Source: Pseudomonas guineae (GTDB taxonomy: Bacteria > Pseudomonadota > Gammaproteobacteria > Pseudomonadales > Pseudomonadaceae). From it: 64,000 bases of DNA. Shown here piece by piece: positions 45,234 through 54,800 of the stretch. Position numbers and translations under genes: made by a program. The notes under the pieces are model-generated. The model ran no database searches and had not been told where the DNA came from. It saw only the letters and a program-made list of their open reading frames with translations. The first letter of the stretch is position 1. Each line of letters starts with the position of its first letter. The stretch lies in contig NZ_FOQL01000001.1 of assembly GCF_900113745.1 (NCBI RefSeq), positions 1,364,001 to 1,428,000 on the forward strand, given 5' to 3'.

Positions 45234-46517
45234 TCAAAGCAGCGGCAGGGTGTAGCTGACGATCAGGCGGTTTTCGTCGATATCGCGACCGAAGTTGTTA
45301 CGCATCGCCGCGTTGCGCCAGCGCACACCTAGGTTCTTCAGCGCGCCTTCCTGGAATACGTACATTAGCTCGGTATTGCGCTCTCGCTCCTTGCCCTCAG
45401 AAACGTTGCTACCACGGTCAATGTTATCGCCGCTCAGGAAGCGAGTCATAAAGGTCAGACCGGGAATGCCGACCGATGCGAAGTTGAAGTCGTAACGTGC
45501 TTGCCAAGACTTCTCATCTTTATTGGAAAAGTCACCGATCTGAACATAGTTGACCAGAAACGGGTCAGTGCCGTTGATGTAGGCAAAACCAGTGTCGCCA
45601 CTCATTTTCTGGTAGCCCAGACCGAAGCTGTGACCTTGAATACCGTAGGTCATCATGGCGCCGAACGCATTGTTGTCGACGTTGCTGCGACCATCATCAG
45701 TGGAGCGCGCGTAGCGCACATCAGTTTTTAAGGTCTGCTTGTCGCCCAGCGGGAGCATGTGTACCAAATTGAACGAGTTCTGCTTATACAGATCGTCCAG
45801 CTCGGAATGGTAGTACGCCGCGGTCAGATCAGCGTTGACCTTGTAGGTACCACCCAGGTAAGTGAACTTGTCAGTGGCTGCACCACCGGTCGTGGTGATA
45901 CCACGAGTGCCGCCATTCGCGCCGCTGCTGGTAGTGATGCGGATGTCTTGGAAGTCACCCGAGTTACGATCGTTCACTTCGCGAATGCGCGCAGCATCCA
46001 GCGTCAACCCATTAATTTCCTGGGAGATCAGTTGGCCACCGCTAAATACTTGCGGGGTCAAGCGGCTGTCGCTGGAAGCGATGGCCATGTTTTTGAACTG
46101 CATGCTGCCTACGCGCAGCGTGCTGTTCGATACTTTGGCTTTAGCGGCAACGGCCAGATCAGAGGAGTAATCCTGAGAGCCATTCGGCTGAATATTCGCT
46201 GGGCCATCTGGCACAAGCAGATCTGTACCCGAGGTACCACCACCGGAATCCAGCTTGAAGCCAACCATGCCAATGGCATCTAGACCAAAGCCGACAGTGC
46301 CTTCGGTGAAGCCAGAGTCAGCGCGCAGAATAAAGCCTTGAGCCCACTCTTCTCGTTTGGACTGGCCGGTGCCTTCACGGAAATCACGGTTGAAATAGAA
46401 GTTACGCGCTTCGAGTGTGGCTTTGCTGTCGCCGATAAAGTCGGCAAAGGCGGCTTGGCTCAGGGACAAGCCCAAGGTGCTGGCCGCAACAGCCAGTGCC
46501 AGGGAGGTCTTTCTCAT
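45234..46517 (-). CDS. OprD-family outer-membrane porin (OprE-like)
   Basis: The ATG at 46517 with GGAGA upstream gives 427 aa; the earlier frame extension is not homologous. Signal peptide ends in AAFADF (near residue 25). The family start FIGDSKATLEARNFYFNRDF follows, with alternating strands such as WAQGFILRADSGFTEG and SFGLGYQKMSGDTGF. The C-terminus NRLIVSYTLPLL ends in a leucine; the strand pattern NxLIVSYTLPL is that of the last barrel strand in OprD/OprE proteins. It admits amino acids or small organic acids. In P. aeruginosa an OprE gene lies near aguAB and desA, so OprE is the best guess, not proven. Confidence 0.9.
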   Translation of the reverse strand: MRKTSLALAVAASTLGLSLSQAAFADFIGDSKATLEARNFYFNRDFREGTGQSKREEWAQGFILRADSGFTEGTVGFGLDAIGMVGFKLDSGGGTSGTDLLVPDGPANIQPNGSQDYSSDLAVAAKAKVSNSTLRVGSMQFKNMAIASSDSRLTPQVFSGGQLISQEINGLTLDAARIREVNDRNSGDFQDIRITTSSGANGGTRGITTTGGAATDKFTYLGGTYKVNADLTAAYYHSELDDLYKQNSFNLVHMLPLGDKQTLKTDVRYARSTDDGRSNVDNNAFGAMMTYGIQGHSFGLGYQKMSGDTGFAYINGTDPFLVNYVQIGDFSNKDEKSWQARYDFNFASVGIPGLTFMTRFLSGDNIDRGSNVSEGKERERNTELMYVFQEGALKNLGVRWRNAAMRNNFGRDIDENRLIVSYTLPLL

Positions 46518-47000
46518 TATATTTTCTCCAGTGATGTGTAGGTTGCACATCGGTGCGCTAACTGACTTCAAACCAGCGAAGCGGCAGGCACGCACCGAAT
46601 TCGAGAGGTTATTGCAGGGGCCGGCGGCAGGCAGGCACAGGCGTGCTGCGACCAGGGGCCGATCGTGCAATAACCAAAATCAGGTGGGCGCGTGAGGGCG
46701 CTCGGCGCGAGCCGGAGAATGCGAACAGAACAATAGGCAGGTGCAGATCATGGTGCAGGTCTCTTCATTGTTATTGTCGGCCGCTGATCCCGACCGTTAT
46801 GCGCTGAGTCCTAGGCAGATACTATGCCAGCTACGCCAAAGCGCTCGCCAAGCCTGGTACTACTGGGCTCTGCTTCCATCCAAGCAGGTGTAGAAAGGAC
46901 TGCCGCGCCAGCAATAAGCGGATTTCTGCTTATCAATAAATACAAAAGGCGGTTTATCGCCATGCTACCCGGAGCCTGATCTGCTTGAATGCCAGGCAAT
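46518..47000. other. 483-bp non-coding region upstream of the porin
   Basis: This is the promoter and leader region of the porin, upstream of which desA ends on the same strand. I see a 20-bp inverted repeat ATAAGC-N8-GCTTAT at 46914-46933, possibly a LysR- or FNR-type site. A 22-codon minus-strand ORF with an upstream AAGAGA is also present and looks like chance. No other gene is supported. Confidence 0.4.
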
Positions 47001-47022
47001 AAAAACCCGCCGAGTGGCGGGT
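47001..47022 (-). terminator. Intrinsic terminator of desA
   Basis: Stem ACCCGCC / GGCGGGT with tetraloop GAGT, then a run of five T on the minus strand. It lies 20 bp beyond the desA stop. Confidence 0.85.
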
Positions 47023-47042
47023 ATATGCAAACAGACGCTGGA

Positions 47043-48230
47043 TTAAGCGGCGTTAGCGGGGCGCAGCGAATAGGTTTTCAGCTGCTCGGCGAACTCGCGC
47101 AGCGACTGAATACCGCTGGCCTCGGCGTCGCTAACCCAGAGCTTCATGGCCTCAAGCATGTCGTGGCCATTACTGCTGGTCTTGACCCAGATCTGCTGCA
47201 GAGCCAGGCGCTTCTCGTAGATCACCTTCAGCGCTTGGCTCTGCTCAAGCATGCGCTGAATGCGCGCATGATGGCCGTCATCGAGCAGGCTCGGCTCACG
47301 CGACAATAAGCGTTTGGCACGATAGAAGTGGTGGCGCACAGAGGCATCGGCCTTGGCCAGCTCCTGCTGCACCAGCGGTGCGATCACCAACTTGCGGTAC
47401 TGCGCCATGATCTGGAAACGGTTGTTAAGGATGGCCATGGCAGTGTCCATGTCCAGGTTGCGCTTGCCGGCGACGCGATGAGCGATGGGCGCGACACGCT
47501 GTACCTTGGCCAAGCCGAGCAGGCTGAACAGCTTGATCCAGAACCAGCCCATGTCGAACTCCCACTTCTTCACCGACAATTTGGCGCTGTTCGGGTAGGT
47601 GTGATGGTTGTTATGCAACTCTTCACCACCAATCAGGATGCCCCAAGGCACCAGATTGGTCGCAGCATCACGGCATTCGAAGTTGCGGTAACCGACCGCA
47701 TGGCCCAGACCATTGACCACGCCCGCTGCCCAGACCGGTATCCACATCATCTGGACCGCCCAAATGGTAATACCTGCGGCACCAAATAAGGCCAGATCGA
47801 TAAAGCCCATGAGCATCACGCCGGCAACCGGGAAGCGCGAGTAGAGGTCGCGTTCGATCCAGTCTTCCGGGCAATTCTTACCGTAGATGCGCAGGGTTTC
47901 CGGGTTCTTTGCCTCTTCGGCGTACAGCTCAGCACCAGTACGCAGTACAGTGCTCAAGCCTTTGACCACTGGGCTGTGCGGATCATCAACGGTTTCGCAC
48001 TTGGCGTGGTGTTTGCGGTGGATCGCGGTCCATTCACGGGTGTTCTGCGCCGTGGTCAGCCACAGCCAGAAACGGAAGAAGTGTTTCAGTGCAGGATGCA
48101 GCTCCAGCGCGCGGTGCGCCGAGTAGCGATGCAGATAAACCGTGACGCTAACGATGGTAACGTGCGTCATCAGCAGGGTAACTGCGACCAACTGCCAGAC
48201 CGACAGATCAAGAAAACCGTTGTACCACAT
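47043..48230 (-). CDS. desA: Membrane fatty-acid desaturase (DesA-like)
   Basis: 395 aa. All three histidine boxes of the diiron desaturases are present: HRYSAH at 34-39, HRKHH at 71-75 and HNNHH at 206-210. TM helices lie at about 10-28, 138-160 and 160-180. It introduces a double bond into acyl chains, in phospholipids for P. aeruginosa DesA, and helps hold membrane fluidity. The C-terminal 150 residues are helical and charged. The neighbour on the other side is a GGDEF/EAL gene, as next to desA in P. aeruginosa. DesB, the acyl-CoA desaturase, is the alternative. Confidence 0.9.
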   Translation of the reverse strand: MWYNGFLDLSVWQLVAVTLLMTHVTIVSVTVYLHRYSAHRALELHPALKHFFRFWLWLTTAQNTREWTAIHRKHHAKCETVDDPHSPVVKGLSTVLRTGAELYAEEAKNPETLRIYGKNCPEDWIERDLYSRFPVAGVMLMGFIDLALFGAAGITIWAVQMMWIPVWAAGVVNGLGHAVGYRNFECRDAATNLVPWGILIGGEELHNNHHTYPNSAKLSVKKWEFDMGWFWIKLFSLLGLAKVQRVAPIAHRVAGKRNLDMDTAMAILNNRFQIMAQYRKLVIAPLVQQELAKADASVRHHFYRAKRLLSREPSLLDDGHHARIQRMLEQSQALKVIYEKRLALQQIWVKTSSNGHDMLEAMKLWVSDAEASGIQSLREFAEQLKTYSLRPANAA

Positions 48231-48397
48231 GGACCGTGTGCCTCGTGCAGAAGAAAAGACGTATCGATTATTAGCACACGTCGACAGGCATTATCCCTGA
48301 CCCTGATCAGAAAACCAGTTGGTCTTTTGCATAAGAATGTTGCCCGCCTCTCAGCATCTATACTTCCGGCTTTAGGTAAAGGACTCGCGTTTATCCC

Positions 48398-50695
48398 ATG
48401 ACTGCTCCACAAGGCGCTTGGCGCCTGACCCTCAGCTATGCGTGTGCCGCAGCAATTTGGGTGCTATTAAGCGACGGATTCCTGATGACCTTGAGCCTGC
48501 CACTGCCGCAGCTGGAGCGCGCGCAGCTGCTCAAAGGGCTGGCGTTTGTACTGTTCACCGCAGCCTTGCTGTATTCGATTTTGCGTAGCCATCAACAGCA
48601 CCAGCAGCAAGGACATCAAGCCCTGCAGCGCAGTGAAAAGCGCCTGCACCAAGCACTGGAGGCTGCTGAGGGGGGCATTTGGGACTGGGACCTGCAACAG
48701 CACAAAGTGTACTTTTCTCCCGGCTATACCGCCCTGCTGGGCCTTCACCCCGAAGCCTTGGGCGATAACCGTCAGCATTGGGAGCAACGCCTGCATCCCG
48801 ATGATCGCGTGACGTTCGCGCGCAATATTCAGCGGCGTATGAGCACGCTCAGCACAGCGCCTTACGAGGTGAGCTACCGGCTGCAACACCAGGACGGCAG
48901 CTATCGCTGGATTCAAGCACGCGGGCGTTTGCTGCTGGACAAGCAAGGCCGCGCTGAACACCTGATCGGCACCGCCAGCGATATCACCCAGCAGCGCAAG
49001 GACGAAGACAGCCTGCGCCAAGCTGCGGTGGTGTTCGATGCCACTCAGGAAGGTGTGCTGGTCACTGATGCGCAGCAGCATGTCGTGCACTGCAACCCGG
49101 CGTTCACCCGTATTACCGGCTACAGCGAAGCGGAAATTCTGGGTCAATCGCCAAGCATCCTTAAATCCGGTCGCCACGATAAAAGCTTCTACAGCAGCCT
49201 CTGGCATGCCCTGCAAAACCACGGTGCTTGGAGCGGCGAGGTGTGGAACCGGCGTAAGAGCGGCGAAATTTACCCGCAGTGGCAATGCATCCGAGTGATT
49301 CACGATGAACAGGGCGAGGTCAGCCACTACGTCGCGGTGTTCTCCGACATCAGCGCACTGAAACGCTCACAAAATGAGCTCGACTATTTAGCCCACCACG
49401 ACCCGCTGAGTGATCTGCCCAATCGCCTGCTATTCACCGAACGTGTCGAGCATGCCCTCGAGCGCGCCAGGCACGACGGCCAGAGCGGCGCGGTGCTGCT
49501 GATCGACCTCGATCACTTCAAGCACATCAATGAAAGCCTGGGTCACAACATCGGTGACCTGCTGCTCAAGGATGTTGGCAAACGCCTTAGCCAACAACTC
49601 GGTCAGCGCATGACCCTGGCCCGCCTGGGCGGTGACGAATTCGGCCTGCTCGACGAAGGCTGCAGCAGCGCCGAGCAGGCAGCGGTGATGGCGCAGCGCC
49701 TGCAGGTTTGCATGAGCGCGGCCTTTAAGGTCAATCAGCAAGAGCTGTTTATCACCGCCAGCATCGGTATCAGCCTGTACCCCGACGACGCCGACGACGC
49801 CGGACAGATAGTGCGCAATGCCGACTCGGCGCTGTTCAAGGCCAAGAACAGCGGCCGAGAAAACTATGCTTTCTACAGCCAGGAGCTGACTGAACATGCA
49901 CGCCAGCGTGTCGATATGGCCAGCGCTTTGCGCCACGCCCTGGTCAACCAAGAGCTGCGCGTTTACTACCAACCGCTGATCTGCCTGCGCAACCAGGAAA
50001 TGATCGGCGTCGAAGCGCTCGTGCGCTGGCAGCATCCGCAGCGCGGGCTAGTTGCGCCGGGTGAGTTTATTCCGATAGCCGAAGAAACCGGGCTGATTGC
50101 TACGATCGACGCCTGGGTACTGGAGCAAAGCTGCCGGCAGATGGTCGCTTGGCAAACCGCCGGTCATGCCCTGAAGTTTGTGGCGGTGAATGTCTCCAGC
50201 CGGCTGTTCAGCCGTGGTGAGTTGGATCAACGGGTGGCCGAGGTGCTGCGCGCTACCGGCCTCCACCCCGCATGCCTAGAGCTGGAAGTGACCGAAAGCG
50301 CGGTGATGGACAACCCCGACGCGGCACTGGCCTTACTCCAACGCTTGCGCGCACTCGGCATACACTTGGCCATCGATGACTTTGGCACCGGCTACAGCTC
50401 CCTGGCACGGCTCAAGCGCCTGCCGGTGCATAAGCTGAAAATCGACCGGAGTTTTATTAGCGGTCTGCCGCACGACCCGAGCGATGTCGCGATCACCCGC
50501 GCGGTACTCGCCCTCGGTCATAGCCTCGGGCTCAAGGTGCTGGCCGAGGGCATTGAGCGGGTCGAGCAAGTCGAGTTGCTCCAGCAACTCGGTTGCGACC
50601 ATGCTCAGGGCTATTATTTCGGGCATCCTCAACCGGCAGAACAACTGATCACACAGCTTACATCTCGCGTCGACACGCGACCGACCAAGGCGTAA
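48398..50695 (+). CDS. PAS-PAS-GGDEF-EAL c-di-GMP protein
   Basis: 765 aa. Two N-terminal TM helices (about 12-30 and 45-64), a coiled linker, then two PAS domains (about 80-200 and 205-330), GGDEF (about 335-495) and EAL (about 510-750). RLGGDEFGLL is intact, but the preceding inhibitory-site position reads GQRM, so no RxxD. EAL core: EALVRWQHP, NVSSRLF, ELEVTESAVMD, IDDFGTGYSSLARL, KIDRSF and EGIERVEQ, all needed for phosphodiesterase activity. Its place beside desA matches PA0285 of P. aeruginosa. It is first in a signalling operon; the next gene starts 4 nt after it. Confidence 0.93.
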   Translation: MTAPQGAWRLTLSYACAAAIWVLLSDGFLMTLSLPLPQLERAQLLKGLAFVLFTAALLYSILRSHQQHQQQGHQALQRSEKRLHQALEAAEGGIWDWDLQQHKVYFSPGYTALLGLHPEALGDNRQHWEQRLHPDDRVTFARNIQRRMSTLSTAPYEVSYRLQHQDGSYRWIQARGRLLLDKQGRAEHLIGTASDITQQRKDEDSLRQAAVVFDATQEGVLVTDAQQHVVHCNPAFTRITGYSEAEILGQSPSILKSGRHDKSFYSSLWHALQNHGAWSGEVWNRRKSGEIYPQWQCIRVIHDEQGEVSHYVAVFSDISALKRSQNELDYLAHHDPLSDLPNRLLFTERVEHALERARHDGQSGAVLLIDLDHFKHINESLGHNIGDLLLKDVGKRLSQQLGQRMTLARLGGDEFGLLDEGCSSAEQAAVMAQRLQVCMSAAFKVNQQELFITASIGISLYPDDADDAGQIVRNADSALFKAKNSGRENYAFYSQELTEHARQRVDMASALRHALVNQELRVYYQPLICLRNQEMIGVEALVRWQHPQRGLVAPGEFIPIAEETGLIATIDAWVLEQSCRQMVAWQTAGHALKFVAVNVSSRLFSRGELDQRVAEVLRATGLHPACLELEVTESAVMDNPDAALALLQRLRALGIHLAIDDFGTGYSSLARLKRLPVHKLKIDRSFISGLPHDPSDVAITRAVLALGHSLGLKVLAEGIERVEQVELLQQLGCDHAQGYYFGHPQPAEQLITQLTSRVDTRPTKA

Positions 50696-50698
50696 CCC

Positions 50699-51832
50699 AT
50701 GCGTGTAATGATTCTTGAAGACGACAGCTGGATTGCCGACCTGCTCAAACAGATCGTCCTCAGCCTACGCCCTGATTGCCAAGTGGTGTGCCTGAGCAGC
50801 GTCAGCGCCGCCCTGCAGGAATGGCAACAGCGACCGGCCGACTTGGTCATCAGTGACTGGAACCTGCCGGATGGGCCCGGTACCCGCTTGCTCGAGCAGG
50901 TGCGCCGCGATAGCAGCAGTACGCCCCTAGTGGTGATTACCGGGCGCTCCGACCGCGCCAGCGTAATGGCCGTGCGTGCCTTGAAGATCAACGCCTTTAT
51001 CAGCAAGCCCTTCCAAGCGGCGCATGTTGCCGCCAGCCTGGAAACCCTCCTGCCGCCAGACATTGACCAGCCACCACCGCAGGCCGACGACGCACAACAC
51101 GACCTGCTTGCACACCTGTACAGCCTGCCTAGCAACGAGCTGCAATTACCTCTCAACGCACAGGTGCGCGACCGCCTTTTGCAAAGTTTCAAAGGCGAGC
51201 AAATTGATCTGCGCCAGCTGGCCAGTGAATGGCAACAAGACCCTGCACTCAGTGTTCGTCTGCTGGGTGTGGCCAATAGCAGTGCCTACAACGCAGGCGG
51301 CAAGCCCTGCTCCAACCTGCTCGAAGCCCTGCAAAAACTGGGAGCCAAAAACAGCCTCAACCTGGCCATGGGCCTGGCGCTGCGCCAGTCCAGTGCGCTG
51401 CAGAACCCCATGCTGAGCCTGTTTGCCCAGGCGCACCTGGACAGCACCGAACAGCTGATCGAACGCAGCACCCGCCTCGCCCGGCAATGCGCCATGGACC
51501 CGGCACCGTTCCATTGCGCCGCCCTGCTGCACCGCATGGGAGAGCTGTGCGTGCTGTACCAGGCACAGGTGTGGGAAGACAGTGGCCAGAGCTTCAGCGA
51601 AGAGCAAATCATGCAGGCGCTCGACCAGTTCAGCGGCCCCTTTGCCATCAGCATCAAGGCCCAGTGGCAATTACCCATGCAGCTACGCGAACTGATCGGC
51701 GCGTGCTACGCCCTGCCAAGCAGTAACGTTAAACGTGAAAATATTCTAATGCGCCTCGCGGCCTGCGAACTCAACACAAACCACGATGACCCCGAGCAGG
51801 CACGCCTGCGCAGGCTGGCAGGTTTAGCTTGA
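50699..51832 (+). CDS. Response regulator with HDOD output domain
   Basis: 377 aa. Receiver domain (about 1-120): MILEDDSWIADLLKQIV, phospho-acceptor Asp53 (VISDWNLPDGP), TGRSDRA and ISKPFQAAHV. HDOD domain (about 145-345): VRDRLLQSFKGEQIDLRQLA, SVRLLGVANSSAYNAGG, CAALLHRMGEL. HDOD modules are non-hydrolytic relatives of HD domains and often act as adaptors with c-di-GMP proteins, as in the HsbD/GcbA-type circuits of Pseudomonas. The gene lies between a c-di-GMP protein and a giant kinase, so it is likely to receive phosphate from that kinase. Confidence 0.9.
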   Translation: MRVMILEDDSWIADLLKQIVLSLRPDCQVVCLSSVSAALQEWQQRPADLVISDWNLPDGPGTRLLEQVRRDSSSTPLVVITGRSDRASVMAVRALKINAFISKPFQAAHVAASLETLLPPDIDQPPPQADDAQHDLLAHLYSLPSNELQLPLNAQVRDRLLQSFKGEQIDLRQLASEWQQDPALSVRLLGVANSSAYNAGGKPCSNLLEALQKLGAKNSLNLAMGLALRQSSALQNPMLSLFAQAHLDSTEQLIERSTRLARQCAMDPAPFHCAALLHRMGELCVLYQAQVWEDSGQSFSEEQIMQALDQFSGPFAISIKAQWQLPMQLRELIGACYALPSSNVKRENILMRLAACELNTNHDDPEQARLRRLAGLA

Positions 51833-51872
51833 ATGCGTTTACTTAAGAGCACGCGCATGACGGGATCGTTTG

Positions 51873-54800
51873 ATGGATAAGCAGAACAGGCTCAGCGCCA
51901 TCCACTGGATTGTCGGCCTGGGCAGCCTCAGTCTGGCGGTATTTTTTAGCGTCCTCGGCGGCCTTGCGCTAAACCAGCAGCAAGCCCTTTGGGACCAGCA
52001 GATCGCCAAGCAACATGAGCTGCAAAGCCTGACCTTGCGCAACAGCCAGCAAGAGCTGCAGCAACAGGCGCAACTGCTGGCCGAAACCATTGCCGCCGAC
52101 GCCTGGCTGATCGAACTGGTGCGTCAGGCCCATGCCCTGCAAAGCAGTGAACCCATCGATATACAAAGCCTCAACGCCATTCGTAACCAGCTTTACACCC
52201 GCCTTGCCCCACGCTGGCGCAACCTGCAAAGCATTCGTCCGTTCGCTCTGTTTGTCCACCTGGCCCCGGCAGCCGAGGTGCTGCTGCGGGTGCATAAGCC
52301 GCAATGGTTTGCCGACTTCCCCAGCGCGCAACGACCCATGCTGCTCGACAGCCTGGCCCAGTCCACAACGACGGCTGGTTTGATCGCCAGCGCGCAAAGC
52401 CTAAGCATGCGCGCCATCGTGCCGCTGCGCGCAGCAAGCCTTGAGGGACCCGCCAACGTCGGCGCGCTGGAAGTCAGCCTCGATGTACTGGGTTACCTGC
52501 AACAGCTGGATCACGAACTGGATGCGGGGGTAGCCCTGCTGTTCAAGCGTTCGATCCGCGCGCCGGGCAGCAGCACTGACGTGCGCCACACCCCCATTAC
52601 AAACAGCGAATACTGGCACCTGGCAGGCTTCTCTCAGGTGCAAGTGCAGAACTGGCAAGCGCAACAGCGCCTGCCTGCGCCCGAGGCCGGCAATACATTC
52701 AAACTGCTGGACGATCAAGGCCGCACATACCTGCTCAATCAGGTGCGTTTAAGTGATTATCAAGCCGCCGTGAGTGGTGGCGACAGCCAGGTCTTGGCCC
52801 TGACCTGGCGCGATATCAGCACACTGTTCAGCCAGCACCAAAGCGACCGGCGTTGGCTGGTGGGTAAATGGCTGCTGGCTTGGTGCGCCGCCGAAGCACT
52901 GTTGTTATTGCTGTTGCAGGCTACCCGACACAGCAGCCAGCGGGTGATCCGTCAGCACAACGCCGCACTGCAGGAGCAAAACCAGCACATTGAACAGTCA
53001 CGCCAACTGCTGGCGCTGATCGCCGAGACGCAGGCGGTCTATATCAATACAGACAATCAGCGCGAAGCCTTCGACAAATTACTCGTGCGGATTCTCGAAG
53101 TTAGCGCCAGTCAGTTCGGTTTTATCGGTGAAATTTTGCAGGACGATGGCGGCGTGCGCTTTCTGCGCACCTTCGCCATCAGCAATATCGCCTGGGACGC
53201 AGACACCCGTGCCTTTTATGACGCCCACATGCTGCAGGGCCTGGAATTTCGCAACCTCGACAGCCTGTTTGGCCAGGTGATTCGCAGCGGTCAGCCGTTG
53301 ATCACTAACGATGCCGTCAACCATCCCAAACGCGCTGGCTTGCCACCAGGCCACCCGCCGCTGCTGGCGTTTGCTGGTCTGCCGATTCACGCCAATGGCG
53401 AACTACTCGGCATGCTCGGCCTGGCCAATCGCGAGGGCGGCTACGACGACTTCATCACACAGCTGCAGCCACTGCTGGCCACCTTGGGTCAGGTGCTTGA
53501 TGCGCTGCGCCGCGACAGTCAGCAGACGCTGACGCAACAACGCTGGCAGCGTCAGCAGGCGGCCCTGCGCGCGCTCAACGAAATTGCCGCACTACCCAAA
53601 CTGAGCACAAAAGAACAACTGCGTCAGGCCCTACAATTGGGAGCAGAGTTCTATGGCATGCCAATTGGCATCATCAGCCAGATTGAGGCGCAGAATTACC
53701 AGGTGCTGGTTCAGGTATCACCGCCCGACAGCCTGCATGATGGTCAGTGCTTTGTCTTGGGTGACACTTACTGCAGCATCGCCCTGCAGGGCGACGATGT
53801 ACTGGCCATTGCGAACATGGGCGAGAGTCACTACGCCGCGCACCCCTGCTACCCGCTGTTTGCCCTGGAAAGCTATATCGGCACCAGCATCTGGGTCGCC
53901 GGTGAGCGCTTCGGCACCCTGTGCTATGCCGCCAGTGAGGCACGCCATGCTCCCTTCGATGAAGCGGATGAAGAGTTCTTGCGCCTGTTCGCCCGCTGGA
54001 TCGGCGCCACCCTGGAGCGCCTGCGCCATGAAGAGCAAGCCCTTGAAGCGCGGCTCTTTCTACAGGCAGTACTCGACTCGGCCACCGGGGTGTCGATCAT
54101 CACCACCGATATCCAGGGTCAGATCACCCTGTTCAACTCCGGAGCAGAACGCCAGCTTGGCTATAACAGCGCCGACGTCATTGGCCAGCACAGCTCCGTG
54201 CGCTTCCACCTGGCCGATGAGATTCAGGCCCGTGGTGCTCAACTCAGCCGCGAGGAAGGCTGCGAGATCAGCGGCTTTAACGTGTTCACCTGCATACCGG
54301 ACAAGGGCGGACCGGAAACCCGCCAGTGGACCTATGTGCGCAAGGATGGCGAACCACGCATCGTCAATCTTACCGTCAGTGCTATGCGCGACAGTCATGG
54401 CGCCATCAGCGGCTACTTGGGCATTGCCAGCGATATTAACGACCTACATCAAGCCACCCGCTCCCTGCAGAAGAGCGAGAGCCGCTTCCGCGGTCTGGTG
54501 GCCAACCTGCCCGGCGCGGTATACCGCTGCCGCAACGATGCCAACTGGACCATGAGCTACCTGAGTGAGGAAGTTTTCGCCCTCAGTGGCTACCCCGCCA
54601 ATGAATTCATCAACAATCGCGTGCGCAGCTTTTCCAGCGTGGTGCACCCCGACGACCTGCCTATTACTTACCACGCACTAAGCGCCATCGAGCGCCAAGA
54701 GTCCTTCGAGCTCACCTACCGCGTACAACACGCCGACGGCCATAGCGTCTGGGTAAGGGAAAAAGGCCGCGGGGAATACGACAACGCGGGGCAACTGCTA

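Noticed and set aside
46680..46751. 22-codon minus-strand ORF in the porin leader, possible leader peptide
   Set aside because: The upstream AAGAGA is a poor ribosome-binding site, and the frame shows no stalling motif or attenuator hairpin.
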